From: DASWIG01 sp965371445 | GTDB lineage: Bacteria; Acidobacteriota; Thermoanaerobaculia; Multivoradales; J023 | Length of the DNA stretch: 64,000 nucleotides | Reading direction: 5' to 3' | Assembly: GCA_965371445.1 (NCBI GenBank) | Contig: CBDUYN010000033.1 | Span: 1 to 64,000 of the forward strand | Shown: positions 44,592 to 53,250 of the stretch, piece by piece | Layout: each line of letters opens with the position of its first letter | Position numbering within the stretch: the first letter of the stretch is position 1 | Notes under the pieces: generated by a model | Seen by the model: the letters and a program-made list of their open reading frames with translations, nothing else | The model's database searches: none | Told to the model about the DNA's origin: nothing | Made by a program: the position numbers and the translations under genes

Positions 44592-45377
44592 ATGAGACTT
44601 GAGCTGAAGGGAGCCGCAGCGCTCCTCGTGTGCTGGACGCTAGGGTCCGGGACCGCGCTGTGGGCCCAGGGAGACGACGACTGGACGATCGAGAGATTCG
44701 AGGCGACCCGCCAGTTGGGCGCCGCCCAGGCGGTCGCGGTCCGCAACGACCACGGCGACGTGCGCTGCCGGGTGAGCGAGGACGCCGAGCTCTACGTCCT
44801 CGCCAACATCCAGCGCCACCAGGACGACCCCCGCAAGGCCGGCGTCCTGGTGGGCGAGGAGGGAGGCCGGATCACCGTTGAAGTCGTCTACTCGGAGGAG
44901 GACGCCGCCGGGCTTACCCCCGAGATGGAACGTCGCCGGGTCGACCTCACGGTCCTGCTGCCGGCGGCGGCGTCGCTTGCGGTCACGACCTGGGACGGCC
45001 TGATCGAGGCGAAGGGGCTTTCGGAGGCCTTCGAGGCCACCTCCGAGAGCGGCCGCATCGTCTTCAAGACGTCGGGCACCGCCCGCGTCCGCAACGGCCG
45101 CGGGACGATCGAGGCCACCTTCCGTGCCACCGACTGGGACGAGGAAGTGACGCTCGTCACCGCGACGGGCGACATCACCGTCTACCTGCCGCCCGGCGCC
45201 GCGGCCCGCGTCGCGGCCGAGACCGCCGGGGAGCTTTCGACCGACTACTCGATCGAGATCGAGCCGCACGAGCAGAGCTCGATGAAGACGGCGGTGGCGC
45301 GGATCGGCGAGGGCGGTGGGAGGCTCTCGCTCAGGAGCGAGAAGGGGCGTGTCCGGCTGTTTCGGTCCCGCTGGTAG
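44592..45377 (+). CDS. secreted DUF4097-like adhesin/auto-repeat protein
   Basis: The protein is 261 aa from ATG 44592. It has a signal peptide (AAALLVCWTLGSGTALWAQ). The body has the repeating short-strand pattern of a beta-helix: VAVRNDHGDVRCRV, LAVTTWDGLIEAKGLS, FEATSESGRIVFKTSG, VTLVTATGDITVYLPPGA. This is the DUF4097 putative-adhesin fold. It is divergent from the serine hydrolase. No partner is evident, and the longer upstream frame is antisense noise. Confidence 0.8.
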   Translation: MRLELKGAAALLVCWTLGSGTALWAQGDDDWTIERFEATRQLGAAQAVAVRNDHGDVRCRVSEDAELYVLANIQRHQDDPRKAGVLVGEEGGRITVEVVYSEEDAAGLTPEMERRRVDLTVLLPAAASLAVTTWDGLIEAKGLSEAFEATSESGRIVFKTSGTARVRNGRGTIEATFRATDWDEEVTLVTATGDITVYLPPGAAARVAAETAGELSTDYSIEIEPHEQSSMKTAVARIGEGGGRLSLRSEKGRVRLFRSRW

Positions 45378-45970
45378 CGTCGATGTGGCGAAGCCTTCAA
45401 ATCTCTTGACCGACGCCGAGAACTCGTCGTGTAAAGGCGCGAGCACCAGCGGGCGTGAAGGTTGCGCGACTCGTCATAGAAGACGCGACCGCAGCCTGTG
45501 GCGATGCAGATCTTGAGCCGCGGCCAGTGGTTCTCGAAGCGCGCCCGCGCGGCGATCGCGAAGAGACGGTCGACGACACCGTCAAGGCCGCCGGAGGCCG
45601 GCTCGAGCCAGGTCGAGCCGTCGGCGTTGAAGCGGGGGTGGACCGTCGCCGCCAGCGTCAGGCGGACGAGCTCTCGGAGGGCGTCGGCGTCGGCCGGGGC
45701 GCCAGCGCCGACGGCGATCAGGGCGCGCAGCCCGGCACAGACTTTCCGCGCCCGAGCAAGATCGGCCGCTGAGATCTCCTCGTCCGCGGCTCCCAAGCCG
45801 CGTTCCACCAACCAGTCGTCCAGGTCTCGAGGGCTGGCGAGAGCGGCGTCGCCGCCGGGACCCACGGCATTCATAAAGGCGAGGAAGAGCTCCAGGTCCT
45901 CGAGGGGTGGACCCTTCGTCGGGCGGACCGGCCCCTCCCTCCTGGTCTTCCGCGCTCTCATCGTGTACAT
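45245..45970 (-). CDS. ABATE-domain / CGNR-type zinc-finger protein, damaged C-terminus
   Basis: The N-terminal 150 residues fit the ABATE domain of putative stress-response regulators (LELFLAFMNAVG, LRALIAVGAGAPADADALRE). The zinc finger begins CIATGCGRVFYDESRNLHARWC, but the defining CGNR residues that should follow RWCS are absent and the frame runs on (YTTSSRRRSRDL) through 130 nt of the neighbouring plus-strand gene. The 3' end therefore looks truncated or frameshifted near 45440. An intact protein would probably bind DNA through this finger. Confidence 0.6.
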   Translation of the reverse strand: MYTMRARKTRREGPVRPTKGPPLEDLELFLAFMNAVGPGGDAALASPRDLDDWLVERGLGAADEEISAADLARARKVCAGLRALIAVGAGAPADADALRELVRLTLAATVHPRFNADGSTWLEPASGGLDGVVDRLFAIAARARFENHWPRLKICIATGCGRVFYDESRNLHARWCSRLYTTSSRRRSRDLKASPHRRYQRDRNSRTRPFSLLSESLPPPSPIRATAVFIELCSCGSISIE

Positions 45971-46021
45971 GACGGTTTGCTCCAGAAAGCGTTTGCGACG
46001 TCAGGCCCGGGCGGCTTCCTT

Positions 46022-47257
46022 CTACAAGAGGCGGATGCCGGCCGGCGTCAAAAGAAGGTCGTAGAGCACCTCGCCCGGTAGGGTCGACAGCATGAAGTCG
46101 CCGCCGCGACGGTTTGCGGGCTCCGCGTCCTTGCCAAAGGCCGTCCCGCTCAACTGGACCCTGCGGCGTTTCTTGAAAAAGCGCACGCCCCAACCCCCGT
46201 TCGCTCCGGAGCGGTTCTCATGCCGGACGCCGGCAGCGAAGATCCGCGTCTTCTTCTCCCTGTCGACGGCACAGTACTGGATTCCCGCCTTGTTACCGTC
46301 CACAGACCGGAAACAGATCGTCTCGGCCCCACAGTCGGTGCGCCGGATGCGCAACCGCTGGGACGCGCGGCCGAGAGGCTTGTCTTGCCGGAAGGCCTTG
46401 TAGGCTCCGGGGATGCTTTGGCCGTTCCACCACGCGACGGCCTCAAGCGCCGCCTGGACGTCGCCCGCTACGACGCTCCGAAGGAGCTCACGCTGCTCTT
46501 GGCTCAATCCCCAGACCTCCGGCGAGGTGGGCTCGTGGTAGTTGTCGACGTCGCACAGCTCCGCCACCACCTGTTCGGAAAACGCCCTTTGGGTCCGGCG
46601 GTTGATCCTTTTGTTGCGCGGGTCGTGCCGTTCATGCTCGAGCGCCCAGGCCAGGTGCTTGTCCTTGGGCGTGCCGCTGCTGGGCTCCGAGAAGCCCTTG
46701 ACGCTGAAGCGCATGCCGGCGCTCGCGACGAAAACGCCCCCGTAGTCGGGGCCGGCCTCCGTCTCTTGCGGCTGCAAGCTGTCCATCGGGTGGCGCCGCC
46801 ATAGGTTCTCGACGGGCTCGGGGACGGCGACAGCCGCCAGCGCCTCCAGGATGAAGACGGCGTAAAACCACCGCCGGAACGTCTCGACGGCCTCGTCGTC
46901 GCCTTCGAGCGTCGCCAGGCGAAGCCCCACCATTTTTGCCGCGAGAGGGCCGACGAAGTAGTAGTAGGGCGATCCGTGCTCGCGGCTGTAGATGCCGTTC
47001 CTGAGCTCGAATCTTGTGAGGTCGCGCAAGAGCTCCCAGTGTCCCGCACCCGCGTGCGCGTGCTGGGGATGGTTCTGCGAACCGATCGGGCCGTGATGGC
47101 GCTTGCCGTCTTTCGAGCCGTTCCAGAATTTGACCGGCTGGAGCCAGGCATGAGACGGATTGATGCAGCGACGCTTCACGTCCTCCGCCGTTCGCGCCCG
47201 GCCTTGCGGGTGACGAAGTACTTGGACCATGTTCCAGAAGTCGGTCTTCTCTTTCAT
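46022..47257 (-). CDS. unknown protein, 411 aa
   Basis: A complete frame without signal peptide. It has aromatic, histidine-rich segments near the N-terminus (RHHGPIGSQNHPQHAHAG, GSPYYYFVGPLAAKMVGLRL), one hydrophobic helix (WFYAVFILEALAAVAVPEPV, about residue 140-160) and a basic C-terminal region (VRFFKKRRRVQLSGTAFG) with many Arg/Lys. I recognise no family. It starts 41 nt after the MmcQ-like gene and may be co-transcribed with it. Confidence 0.7.
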   Translation of the reverse strand: MKEKTDFWNMVQVLRHPQGRARTAEDVKRRCINPSHAWLQPVKFWNGSKDGKRHHGPIGSQNHPQHAHAGAGHWELLRDLTRFELRNGIYSREHGSPYYYFVGPLAAKMVGLRLATLEGDDEAVETFRRWFYAVFILEALAAVAVPEPVENLWRRHPMDSLQPQETEAGPDYGGVFVASAGMRFSVKGFSEPSSGTPKDKHLAWALEHERHDPRNKRINRRTQRAFSEQVVAELCDVDNYHEPTSPEVWGLSQEQRELLRSVVAGDVQAALEAVAWWNGQSIPGAYKAFRQDKPLGRASQRLRIRRTDCGAETICFRSVDGNKAGIQYCAVDREKKTRIFAAGVRHENRSGANGGWGVRFFKKRRRVQLSGTAFGKDAEPANRRGGDFMLSTLPGEVLYDLLLTPAGIRLL

Positions 47258-47298
47258 TCTTCGGTCCCTTCCTCAGGGTTGGCTACGTGGGTGGGCGA

Positions 47299-47658
47299 CT
47301 AGTCGACACCCAGGCTTCTGCGGAGCTTTTTCGACAGCTTGGCGGCGACGAGGGCGTGCGCCTCCTCCAGCAGGTCCATCACGGTGGCCGTCGGCAGGAC
47401 GCCGCAGTTTTGGAGACAGATCCAATGGTGCTTGCCGAGATAGGGTGCCGGATCGATGCCGGCTTCGCGGGTCAGCACGGCGAAAGCCTCGGGATCGACC
47501 TTGAAGCTGAACGGCTCGTCATCCAGGTTGAAGACCGCGAACATCTTGGCACCGACCGAGAAGACGAGATTGTCGCCCCACTTGACGTCCTCGGTGACGC
47601 CCGGCAGGGAACGGCAAAGCTCCATCAGAGGAGCGGCTGGATCTTCCGACTTTGGCAT
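47299..47658 (-). CDS. MmcQ/YjbR-family protein
   Basis: This 119-aa protein of the MmcQ/YjbR (DUF419) fold has LCRSLPGVTEDVKWGDNLVF, then MFAVFNLDDEPFSFKVDPEA and YLGKHHWICLQNCG. The fold resembles a double-stranded DNA-binding CyaY-like domain, but the molecular role is not established. The length is normal and both ends are intact. Confidence 0.9.
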   Translation of the reverse strand: MPKSEDPAAPLMELCRSLPGVTEDVKWGDNLVFSVGAKMFAVFNLDDEPFSFKVDPEAFAVLTREAGIDPAPYLGKHHWICLQNCGVLPTATVMDLLEEAHALVAAKLSKKLRRSLGVD

Positions 47659-47807
47659 GGCGAGAGACTAGCACATCTCGCTCGTCAACCAGCGCGGCGC
47701 GGCAACACGGCGCCCGCGCCAGACGACGCCGTCGTCGCGAGAGGACAGGCCCGGCGTCTGGCCGGAGCGGTCCTTCACGCTCGAGGCCGCGGTATGTGCT
47801 ATGATGG

Positions 47808-48650
47808 TCAGTAGTCGCCAGGAAAAAGAGCCAGGCGACATGACCTGCTTGAGGCTTCGACGCTCCTCGACGAGGCGCAGGAGCCCGACGTGAGGTGCCT
47901 CATGAGACCGAAAAGGCGAAGGCTCTGGGTCTCGACCCTGCTCATTGCGACTTGCTTCGTCACCGAAGCAGCGCCCTCGCTGGGTCCGCTTAGCTTGGCC
48001 GTGGCGTATGCTGACGACCGACCGGGGAGTGCGCTGACTTGCTCCGGAAATCTCTCCGTAACCGGAAATCTCCTCTTCTCCGAGCCGGGATGTGGCGATG
48101 AAAGCCTGTCGATCAGCCTGACTTCAGATATTACGTGCAGTGCCGCCGCTCCATCGATTCAAAGTTCGAATGTCGCTCCATCAACGCTTCTCGGTTGTGT
48201 CGAAAAACCCCTCAGGAGAGCGCGGGTAGAGCTCTGGAGCAGAGGCATCTTCGAGGATGTATTCTTGTTCGCCACGGCGACAGATGACCTTGGAAGTTTC
48301 TCCTTCTGTTTAAACAATCAAATCAACAATCCTGTCGACCTCTTTGTCGTGATCTTAGCATGCGCCGACGGTACGACCGACGGAGACGCCTGCGGTTCTC
48401 TGCCTGGTGATCCGGGCCCACGACCCGGGCTCGAACAACCCGAGCGAGGACTACCTCGAGGTCTTCGAATTCGACGTCGACTGGGCGACGCCGGCCAACT
48501 CGAGCTTACCGGTCCGCTCCAGATCGACGGTCCAGGTCGACGCCACGGTCTACGCCTGGTCGACGGGGACGTCGGACCACCTGGACCTCTACTACGCCGC
48601 CGACGCGAGAGTGCGGCATCGACGACGTCTCGATCTGTCCCCAGTAGGGA
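47808..48650 (+). pseudogene. degraded secreted protein with promoter remnant
   Basis: A signal-like N-terminus from 47890 (RLWVSTLLIATCFVTEAAPS) leads to beta-rich sequence (LRRARVELWSRGIFEDVFLF) and GSFSFCLNNQINNPVDLFVV. Near 48400 the frame changes, and a second frame gives NNPSEDYLEVFEFDVDWATP, then QVDATVYAWSTGTSDHLDLY. Near 48610 a third frame gives GIDDVSICPQ and a stop, a typical end of extracellular adhesion or peptidase proteins. At least two frameshifts separate the pieces. An extended -10, TGTGCTATGAT, lies at 47795-47812. Confidence 0.6.
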
Positions 48651-48705
48651 CGTTCGCGTCCGAGGGACCGTCCCGGCTTTGGCCGGGGCGGTTCTTGTGG
48701 CGCTC

Positions 48706-49016
48706 GAGTCGGACTGCGATAGACTCCGTGGCCAGGAGACGCGAGGAGGTGAAGGCCGTTGGCCGGTCAACTTGGAGGAATCGTCATGAGCTCAGAGCAG
48801 GAAGTCCAGAGGGTCTTGAACCTTCTACGCGAAAAGATCCGGCAAAAGGGCGATTTCAAGGCCGTCTGGGAGCACCTGGGCTGGAGCCCGAGCCGGCTCA
48901 GCTTCATCCTGGCGGGGCAGGCTCCCCTCAAGTTGGATCACTTCTTGGGCATCCTCGACGCGATTGAGGTGGCTCCCCGCGACTTCTTCCAAGAGCTCTA
49001 CGCGTTCCCGCGGTGA
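48706..49016 (+). repeat. duplicated regulator module, copy 1
   Basis: About 310 nt from ACTGCGATAGACTCCG to the stop of the small gene recur with high similarity at 61338-61646, including about 75 nt upstream of the start (GGCCAGGAGACGCGAGGAGG, GCCGGTCAACTT). Similarity stops just after both stop codons (CGGTGAT). The left junction lies directly after the degraded secreted protein. Confidence 0.85.
48786..49016 (+). CDS. small HTH-like regulator (orphan, copy 1)
   Basis: The 76-residue frame is MSSEQEVQRVLNLLREKIRQ followed by a helix-turn-helix-like region (KAVWEHLGWSPSRLSFILAG) and FLGILDAIEVAPRDFFQELY. The spacing resembles XRE/Cro helices without a consensus recognition helix. It starts at ATG 48786 behind GGAGG. 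It is paralogous to the gene at 61416. No partner toxin is adjacent. It probably represses transcription from its own conserved upstream region, but this is inference. Confidence 0.75.
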   Translation: MSSEQEVQRVLNLLREKIRQKGDFKAVWEHLGWSPSRLSFILAGQAPLKLDHFLGILDAIEVAPRDFFQELYAFPR

Positions 49017-49053
49017 TTCGACCGATCGTCGATGGTTGCGTCGCCCGGTCGGG

Positions 49054-49375
49054 TCAGTCGTCTTTGAGCCAGAACGCCAGCGCTACCGTCATCACGCCCG
49101 GCAGGAAGACGAGGGGCAGGTCGGTGAGGGTGTGGCTCATGGGGAGCCGTCCGGCCAGGATGTCCCAGACGTGGAGCAAGGCGTGAAGGACCATGAAGAC
49201 GGCGACGGCGATCAGCAGCGGAAAGCCGCCCCGCGGCCAGCAGGCCGCCAGGGCGAGAAGAAGGCCCATGGTCAGATAGGCGCAGCCCACGTCGCGCACC
49301 AGGTGCACGTTGAAGGGCCCGGTATGGACGACGCCGGGGAAGGGTCTCGAACCAGCTCAAGGGGGCGGCGAGCAT
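49054..49375 (-). pseudogene. small membrane protein with a one-base frameshift
   Basis: From ATG 49375 the frame reads MLAAPLSWFETLP. The rest of the protein (PGVVHTGPFNVHLVRDVG, then four hydrophobic segments such as CAYLTMGLLLALAACWPRGG and LPLVFLPGVMTVALAFWL) lies one base out of frame. Removing one C from the CCCC run near 49337 restores a single frame of about 106 residues. The fused sequence is a coherent membrane protein, so this is either a very recent frameshift or a sequencing error in a homopolymer. Function unknown. Confidence 0.7.
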
Positions 49376-49394
49376 CTTCGCTCACCTCCTCAGG

Positions 49395-50010
49395 TCGGCG
49401 GTACGACGGCATCGCGATCTCGGGAGCCGCGACCTCCGGAGCCACGACCTCCGGAGCCGCAGCCGGGGTGGGAGGCGGCTCCGGATCCGGTGACGCCGCC
49501 TCACGGAGGAGACGCTCGACCTTGGCGGAGAGGCGCCCGAGATGGAGAGCCGACGCACCTGGGCGATCTCCCGGGCCTGGGCGAGGATCAGGCCGCAGCC
49601 CAGAAGGACGACGATCGCCGCCGCTGCCAGCGAGAGTCGGTGACGGCCGACGAACTTGCCGGCACGGTAGAGGAAGGTGGGCTCGCGGGCCAGGACCGGC
49701 AGCCCTTTCAGGTAACGACGGATGTCGTCCGCAAGCTGTTCGACTGAGGAGTAGCGGCTCTCGGGTTCCTTGGCGAGGGTTTTGAGAACGATCGCGTCGA
49801 GGTCGCCACCGAGGCCCGGCCTCTCCGGTTCCTGCTCGCTGATCACCTGGCGGACCCCGTCGGGCTCGGCGGTCTCGAAACGGTACGGCAGACTCCCGGT
49901 GAGCAACCGATAGAGCAGGACGCCGAGGGAGTAGATGTCGCTGGCGGTGGTCAGCGGCAGGCCCGCGAGCTGCTCGGGGCTGGTGTAGTGAGGGCGGCTG
50001 GCATCTCTGC
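49395..50010 (-). pseudogene. Ser/Thr kinase fragment (C-lobe and TM only)
   Basis: Kinase similarity starts abruptly at about 50000 with HYTSPEQLAGLPLTTASDIY (after the activation loop) and continues through YSLGVLLYRLLTGSLPYRF, DLDAIVLKTLAKEPESRYSS and LADDIRRYLKGLPV to a TM helix (LSLAAAAIVVLLGCGLILA). ATP-binding and catalytic motifs are absent. After about 49570 the frame changes; another frame reads GRLSAKVERLLREAASPDPE, followed by a proline/alanine repeat region. It is a two-ended truncation of a PknB-like gene. Confidence 0.75.
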
Positions 50011-50148
50011 TTCCTCCCGTCATCCCAGGGTAACACCCGGGGTCGGTTTGGGGCAATCCGGCCAAAGTGTTAAGATCTCGCCATAGACGACCCCGCTGAC
50101 GAGGGATCCGGCTGGATCCCGGGAGATTCGGCGGACCAAGGAGGTGGC

Positions 50149-50589
50149 ATGCAGGCATTTCGCGCGAAAGCGACCGTCAGCGACGACCGAGAGCTCCATA
50201 TCACCCGGGTTCCCTTTCCTCCCGGGGCTGAGCTGGATATCATCCTCCTCGAGGAGGAATCTCGGGACTCGAAGAGCGGCGAGACGACCCCTTCCCCGGT
50301 GGAGGTACCGCAACCGCGGGACACTGTTGCCGAGCCAGGACGTCCAGACACTCAGCGCCTGGTGCAAGACCAATATCGCCTGGCGGAGCAGTATCCCGGC
50401 GAATACGTGGTGCTGGTAGCTACGAGAATTGTTCATCACTCGCCCGCCCGCCAAGACGTATTGGGAGCCTACCGCCAAGCCTGGGTGGATTTCCCATCGG
50501 AGCGGCCCGTCGTCGTGGCCCCGGGTGGCAAACCGAAGCACAGGCCGATTGTTCGAGGTCGGTCTCTCACCGCGGCCTGGAGCAAGTGA
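50149..50589 (+). CDS. conserved hypothetical protein, antitoxin-like N-terminus
   Basis: This 146-aa protein starts at ATG 50149, 5 nt after AAGGAGG. The N-terminus is a small beta fold (FRAKATVSDDRELHITRVPF, then PPGAELDIILLEEE) like AbrB/antitoxin-style proteins with a linker. The C-terminal part (LAEQYPGEYVVLVATRIVHH and AYRQAWVDFPSERPVVVAPG) resembles a DUF5678-type domain. Genes of this class are usually followed by a retropepsin-like partner; a broken one follows here. Confidence 0.7.
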   Translation: MQAFRAKATVSDDRELHITRVPFPPGAELDIILLEEESRDSKSGETTPSPVEVPQPRDTVAEPGRPDTQRLVQDQYRLAEQYPGEYVVLVATRIVHHSPARQDVLGAYRQAWVDFPSERPVVVAPGGKPKHRPIVRGRSLTAAWSK

Positions 50590-50590
50590 A

Positions 50591-50910
50591 GTGCTCTTGC
50601 TCCATAAGCACACATTCAATGTCGCCAGCTACCACCGAAGAGTTAATTCGGAACACGCGAGCCGGAGCCTGTCGCGAGGGCTTGTTCTCTCCGTTGATAT
50701 AATATTTCAAGATTGGCTGGATCACAGCGCACTCCGAGGAGACGCTTTTCTCGACCCTGGAGCAGACCACTCCATGATCAGTAGCCGGTGGATCCATGAA
50801 CAGGCGGATACCACAGACGTTAAGGTCCGCAACCCGATGATGGATCCCTCTGGATTCCTGCTGGAGAAGATAGAATTACGTATCGGTGGTCAGAGACTGG
50901 CTTTAGGAGA
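50591..50910 (+). pseudogene. retropepsin-like partner, truncated
   Basis: From GTG 50591, two bases after the previous stop, the frame contains DAFLDPGADHSMISSRWI, the aspartic-protease flap pattern D-(S/T)-G-A-D with Pro in place of Ser/Thr. FLLEKIELRIGGQRLALGDD follows, a typical second strand pair. Similarity ends near 50910, where sequence antisense to an antitoxin fragment begins and the frame runs on to 51151 without family resemblance. The C-terminal lobe (usually NILGRDFL-like) is missing. The Pro beside the catalytic Asp may also mark an inactive protein. Confidence 0.55.
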
Positions 50911-51045
50911 CGACAACCGGCGTATCTGGATCGGAAGGCAGGCGGGCCAGCTCTCCGAGCGCCCCGTCTCGTCGAGGCCCTCCTGGGCGGCCTCTCTGCG
51001 CAACTGCGCCTCAAGCTCCAGCGTGATGTCGAGGGTCAGTGTCAT
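50890..51045 (-). pseudogene. antitoxin N-terminal fragment
   Basis: ATG 51045 opens MTLTLDITLELEAQLRREAA and QEGLDE, the N-terminus of a ribbon-helix-helix/VapB-like antitoxin family. After about 27 residues similarity stops and the frame ends at 50890 inside the retropepsin remnant. Each of these two genes appears cut at the same junction. Confidence 0.55.
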
Positions 51046-51372
51046 AGACGAAGCCTACAATGGATTCAGGGTGCGCGCAACCCCTCTCCGAACATACAAA
51101 GCGGCGCGATGGCTTGAATCCTCAGCTTGTCTACCTCGCGGTAGAGTCTAGCATGACACCCCAGTCGCCTACGCGTTCGCGACCGAGATGGCGGCCAGAG
51201 TCCACAGGACGGCGGGCTTGCGGGCGTCGGCGTAGCCTGAGCCGGGCGCCGAAAATTCGCTCTCCGAAATCATGGTGATGGTCAGGTTGGTGCTCTACCA
51301 GCATCCCGGCTCCCTCGGGTGGTGCAGACGTGAAGAAACGTCCCTCGGGTAGGCTCGACGCGGCCAGAGGGC
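51046..51372. other. gene-free stretch
   Basis: About 330 nt with no supported gene. One minus-strand frame of 34 codons from about 51276 ends in a hydrophobic run (KPAVLWTLAAISVANA), possibly a fragment of a membrane protein. It has no partner or ribosome site that I trust. Confidence 0.4.
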
Positions 51373-51903
51373 TCAAGCGTGTCCACCCATCTCTTCCACG
51401 CAGGCTGCACAGAAGGTGGCACCCTTCAAGTCGATCTCCTCGACGTAGGTCGAGGAGTGCATGACGCACTGCGGGTCGAGGCAGTGGACGAGCCCGAAGG
51501 TGTGCCCGACCTCGTGGACCGCTTCCTTGACCAACCGCTCGGCGAGCAGGGCGTCGTCGGCCGGCAGCCCGTAGGCCTCGTTGCGCAGCCGGTGAAGCGA
51601 GACGACGGCCGCGCGCCCGTTGAGCTGCGCTTCTCCGAAGACGTAGGTCAGGACCGGTATGAAAAGATCGACGCTGGTGATGGCGAGGACCTTGCCCGCC
51701 GCTTCGCCGCCGCTCAAAAGGAGCTTCAGGAAACGCGAGGAGTCGTATTGGCCACGTGAGGGCTCGAAAGCGGCTTCCGGATCGAACCACGGAACGCGCC
51801 GCTCGATCGCGGCATGGAGGATTCGCCCCAGGTCGGCGCTCAGGCGCTCGAGGAGGAGCGAGCCCGGGCTCAGGTAGATCGGCACCAGGGTCAAGGAGCG
51901 CAT
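51373..51903 (-). CDS. archaemetzincin (zinc metalloprotease)
   Basis: This 176-aa protein has the archaelysin signature HEVGHTFGLVHC (zinc ligands plus the Cys that continues the motif), then CVMHSSTYVEEID with the Met turn, and a second zinc site completed by CAAC. The length matches the family. It starts 6 nt after the NtrC-type regulator's stop, so it is likely the last gene of the redox cluster operon, although its function there is unknown. Archaemetzincins are presumed intracellular proteases. Confidence 0.9.
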   Translation of the reverse strand: MRSLTLVPIYLSPGSLLLERLSADLGRILHAAIERRVPWFDPEAAFEPSRGQYDSSRFLKLLLSGGEAAGKVLAITSVDLFIPVLTYVFGEAQLNGRAAVVSLHRLRNEAYGLPADDALLAERLVKEAVHEVGHTFGLVHCLDPQCVMHSSTYVEEIDLKGATFCAACVEEMGGHA

Positions 51904-51909
51904 CGCCGC

Positions 51910-53250
51910 CTACTTGCGCAGGTCGTATTTCTTGATCTTGTTGTAGAGCGTCGCCCGGTCGATGCCTAGGATCCGGGCCGATTGCTTGACGTTGCCGCCG
52001 GTGCGCTCGAGGATGTTCTTGATGTGGAGACGTTCCATGTCGGCGAGCGAGTCGACCGCGGCCATGCCGGTGGGGGAGCTGTCGCGGATCGGCAGGTCGT
52101 CGGCGCGAATCACCGACGTCCGGCCGATTACCATGGCGCGTTCCAGGGCGTTGGCGAGCTCGCGGACGTTGCCCGGCCAACCGTAGCTCAGCAGGAGGTC
52201 CATCGCCTCGGGCGAGATCTCCCGAAAGGGCCGGTTCATCTGCAGCGAGTACTTCTCGAGCAGGTGCTGCGCCAAGAGCGGAATGTCTTCGCGGCGCTCG
52301 CGCAACGGCGGCAGGTCGATCGAGAGGACGTTGATGCGATAGTAGAAGTCTTGGCGGAACTTCTGCGCGGCCATCAGCTCCTCGAGGGATTGGTTGGTGG
52401 CGCAGATGATCCGGAAGTCGACCTCGGTCGGCTTCGAGCCGCCGAGCCTCGTAAAGCGCTTGGTCTCGATGACGCGCAGCAACTCGACCTGGGTCCTGAG
52501 GCTGATCGTGCCGACCTCGTCGAGGAAGAGCGTGCCTCCGTCGGCCATCTCCAGGCGTCCTTTACGGCGGTACTGGGCGCCGGTGAAGGCACCTTTTTCA
52601 TGACCGAAGAGCTCGCTTTCGAGAAGCGTCTCGGCGAGGGCGCCGCAGTTGATCGGAACGATGGGGAAGTACCGCCGCCGGCTGCCGGCGTGGATCGCCT
52701 GCGCCACCAGCTCCTTGCCCGTGCCGCTTTCGCCGCGGATCAGGACCGTGGCGTCGCTCGTGGCCACCGAGCGGATCATCTCGGCGACCTTCGCCATCTG
52801 CGGGCTGTCGCCGACGATCCGCTCAAGGCTCGACATGTGATCGATCTTGCGCCGCAGCTGCAGGTTCTCGGCCTTGAGGCGGCGTTGCTCCAGAGCCTTT
52901 CGGACGAGGTGGCTGAGCTGGTCGGGGTCGACCGGCTTGGTGACGTAGTCGAAGGCTCCCTGCTTCAAGGCGAGGACCGCGGTCTCGACCGTGGCGTAGG
53001 CCGTGATCATGACGACCGTGAGGTCGGGGTCGACCTCGCGGATGCGCCGCTGGAGCTCCAGGCCGTCGACGCCCGGCATCTTGATGTCGAGGAGCACCAG
53101 GTCCCAGGCGCCCTCGTCGAGGCGCTTCATGGCTTCGGTAGCGTCTTTCGCGGTACCCGTCCGGTAACCATCGCGCCGGAACCACTGGTCGAGGGAGTCG
53201 CGGACCGAAAGCTCGTCGTCGACCACCAGGATGGCGGGTTTATCGTTCAT
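51910..53250 (-). CDS. sigma-54-dependent NtrC-family response regulator
   Basis: The protein is 446 aa from ATG 53250. It has a receiver domain with phosphoacceptor D55 (LVLLDIKMPG) and TKPVD; an AAA+ sigma-54 activation domain with Walker A GESGTGKE, GAFTGA loop, Walker B GTLFLDEVG and WPGNVREL; and a C-terminal Fis-type HTH (SARILGIDRATLYNKIKKYD). It overlaps the sensor kinase by 11 nt and would be phosphorylated by it. The probable target is the sigma-54 promoter at 60500-60515, which heads this same cluster. Confidence 0.94.
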   Translation of the reverse strand: MNDKPAILVVDDELSVRDSLDQWFRRDGYRTGTAKDATEAMKRLDEGAWDLVLLDIKMPGVDGLELQRRIREVDPDLTVVMITAYATVETAVLALKQGAFDYVTKPVDPDQLSHLVRKALEQRRLKAENLQLRRKIDHMSSLERIVGDSPQMAKVAEMIRSVATSDATVLIRGESGTGKELVAQAIHAGSRRRYFPIVPINCGALAETLLESELFGHEKGAFTGAQYRRKGRLEMADGGTLFLDEVGTISLRTQVELLRVIETKRFTRLGGSKPTEVDFRIICATNQSLEELMAAQKFRQDFYYRINVLSIDLPPLRERREDIPLLAQHLLEKYSLQMNRPFREISPEAMDLLLSYGWPGNVRELANALERAMVIGRTSVIRADDLPIRDSSPTGMAAVDSLADMERLHIKNILERTGGNVKQSARILGIDRATLYNKIKKYDLRK

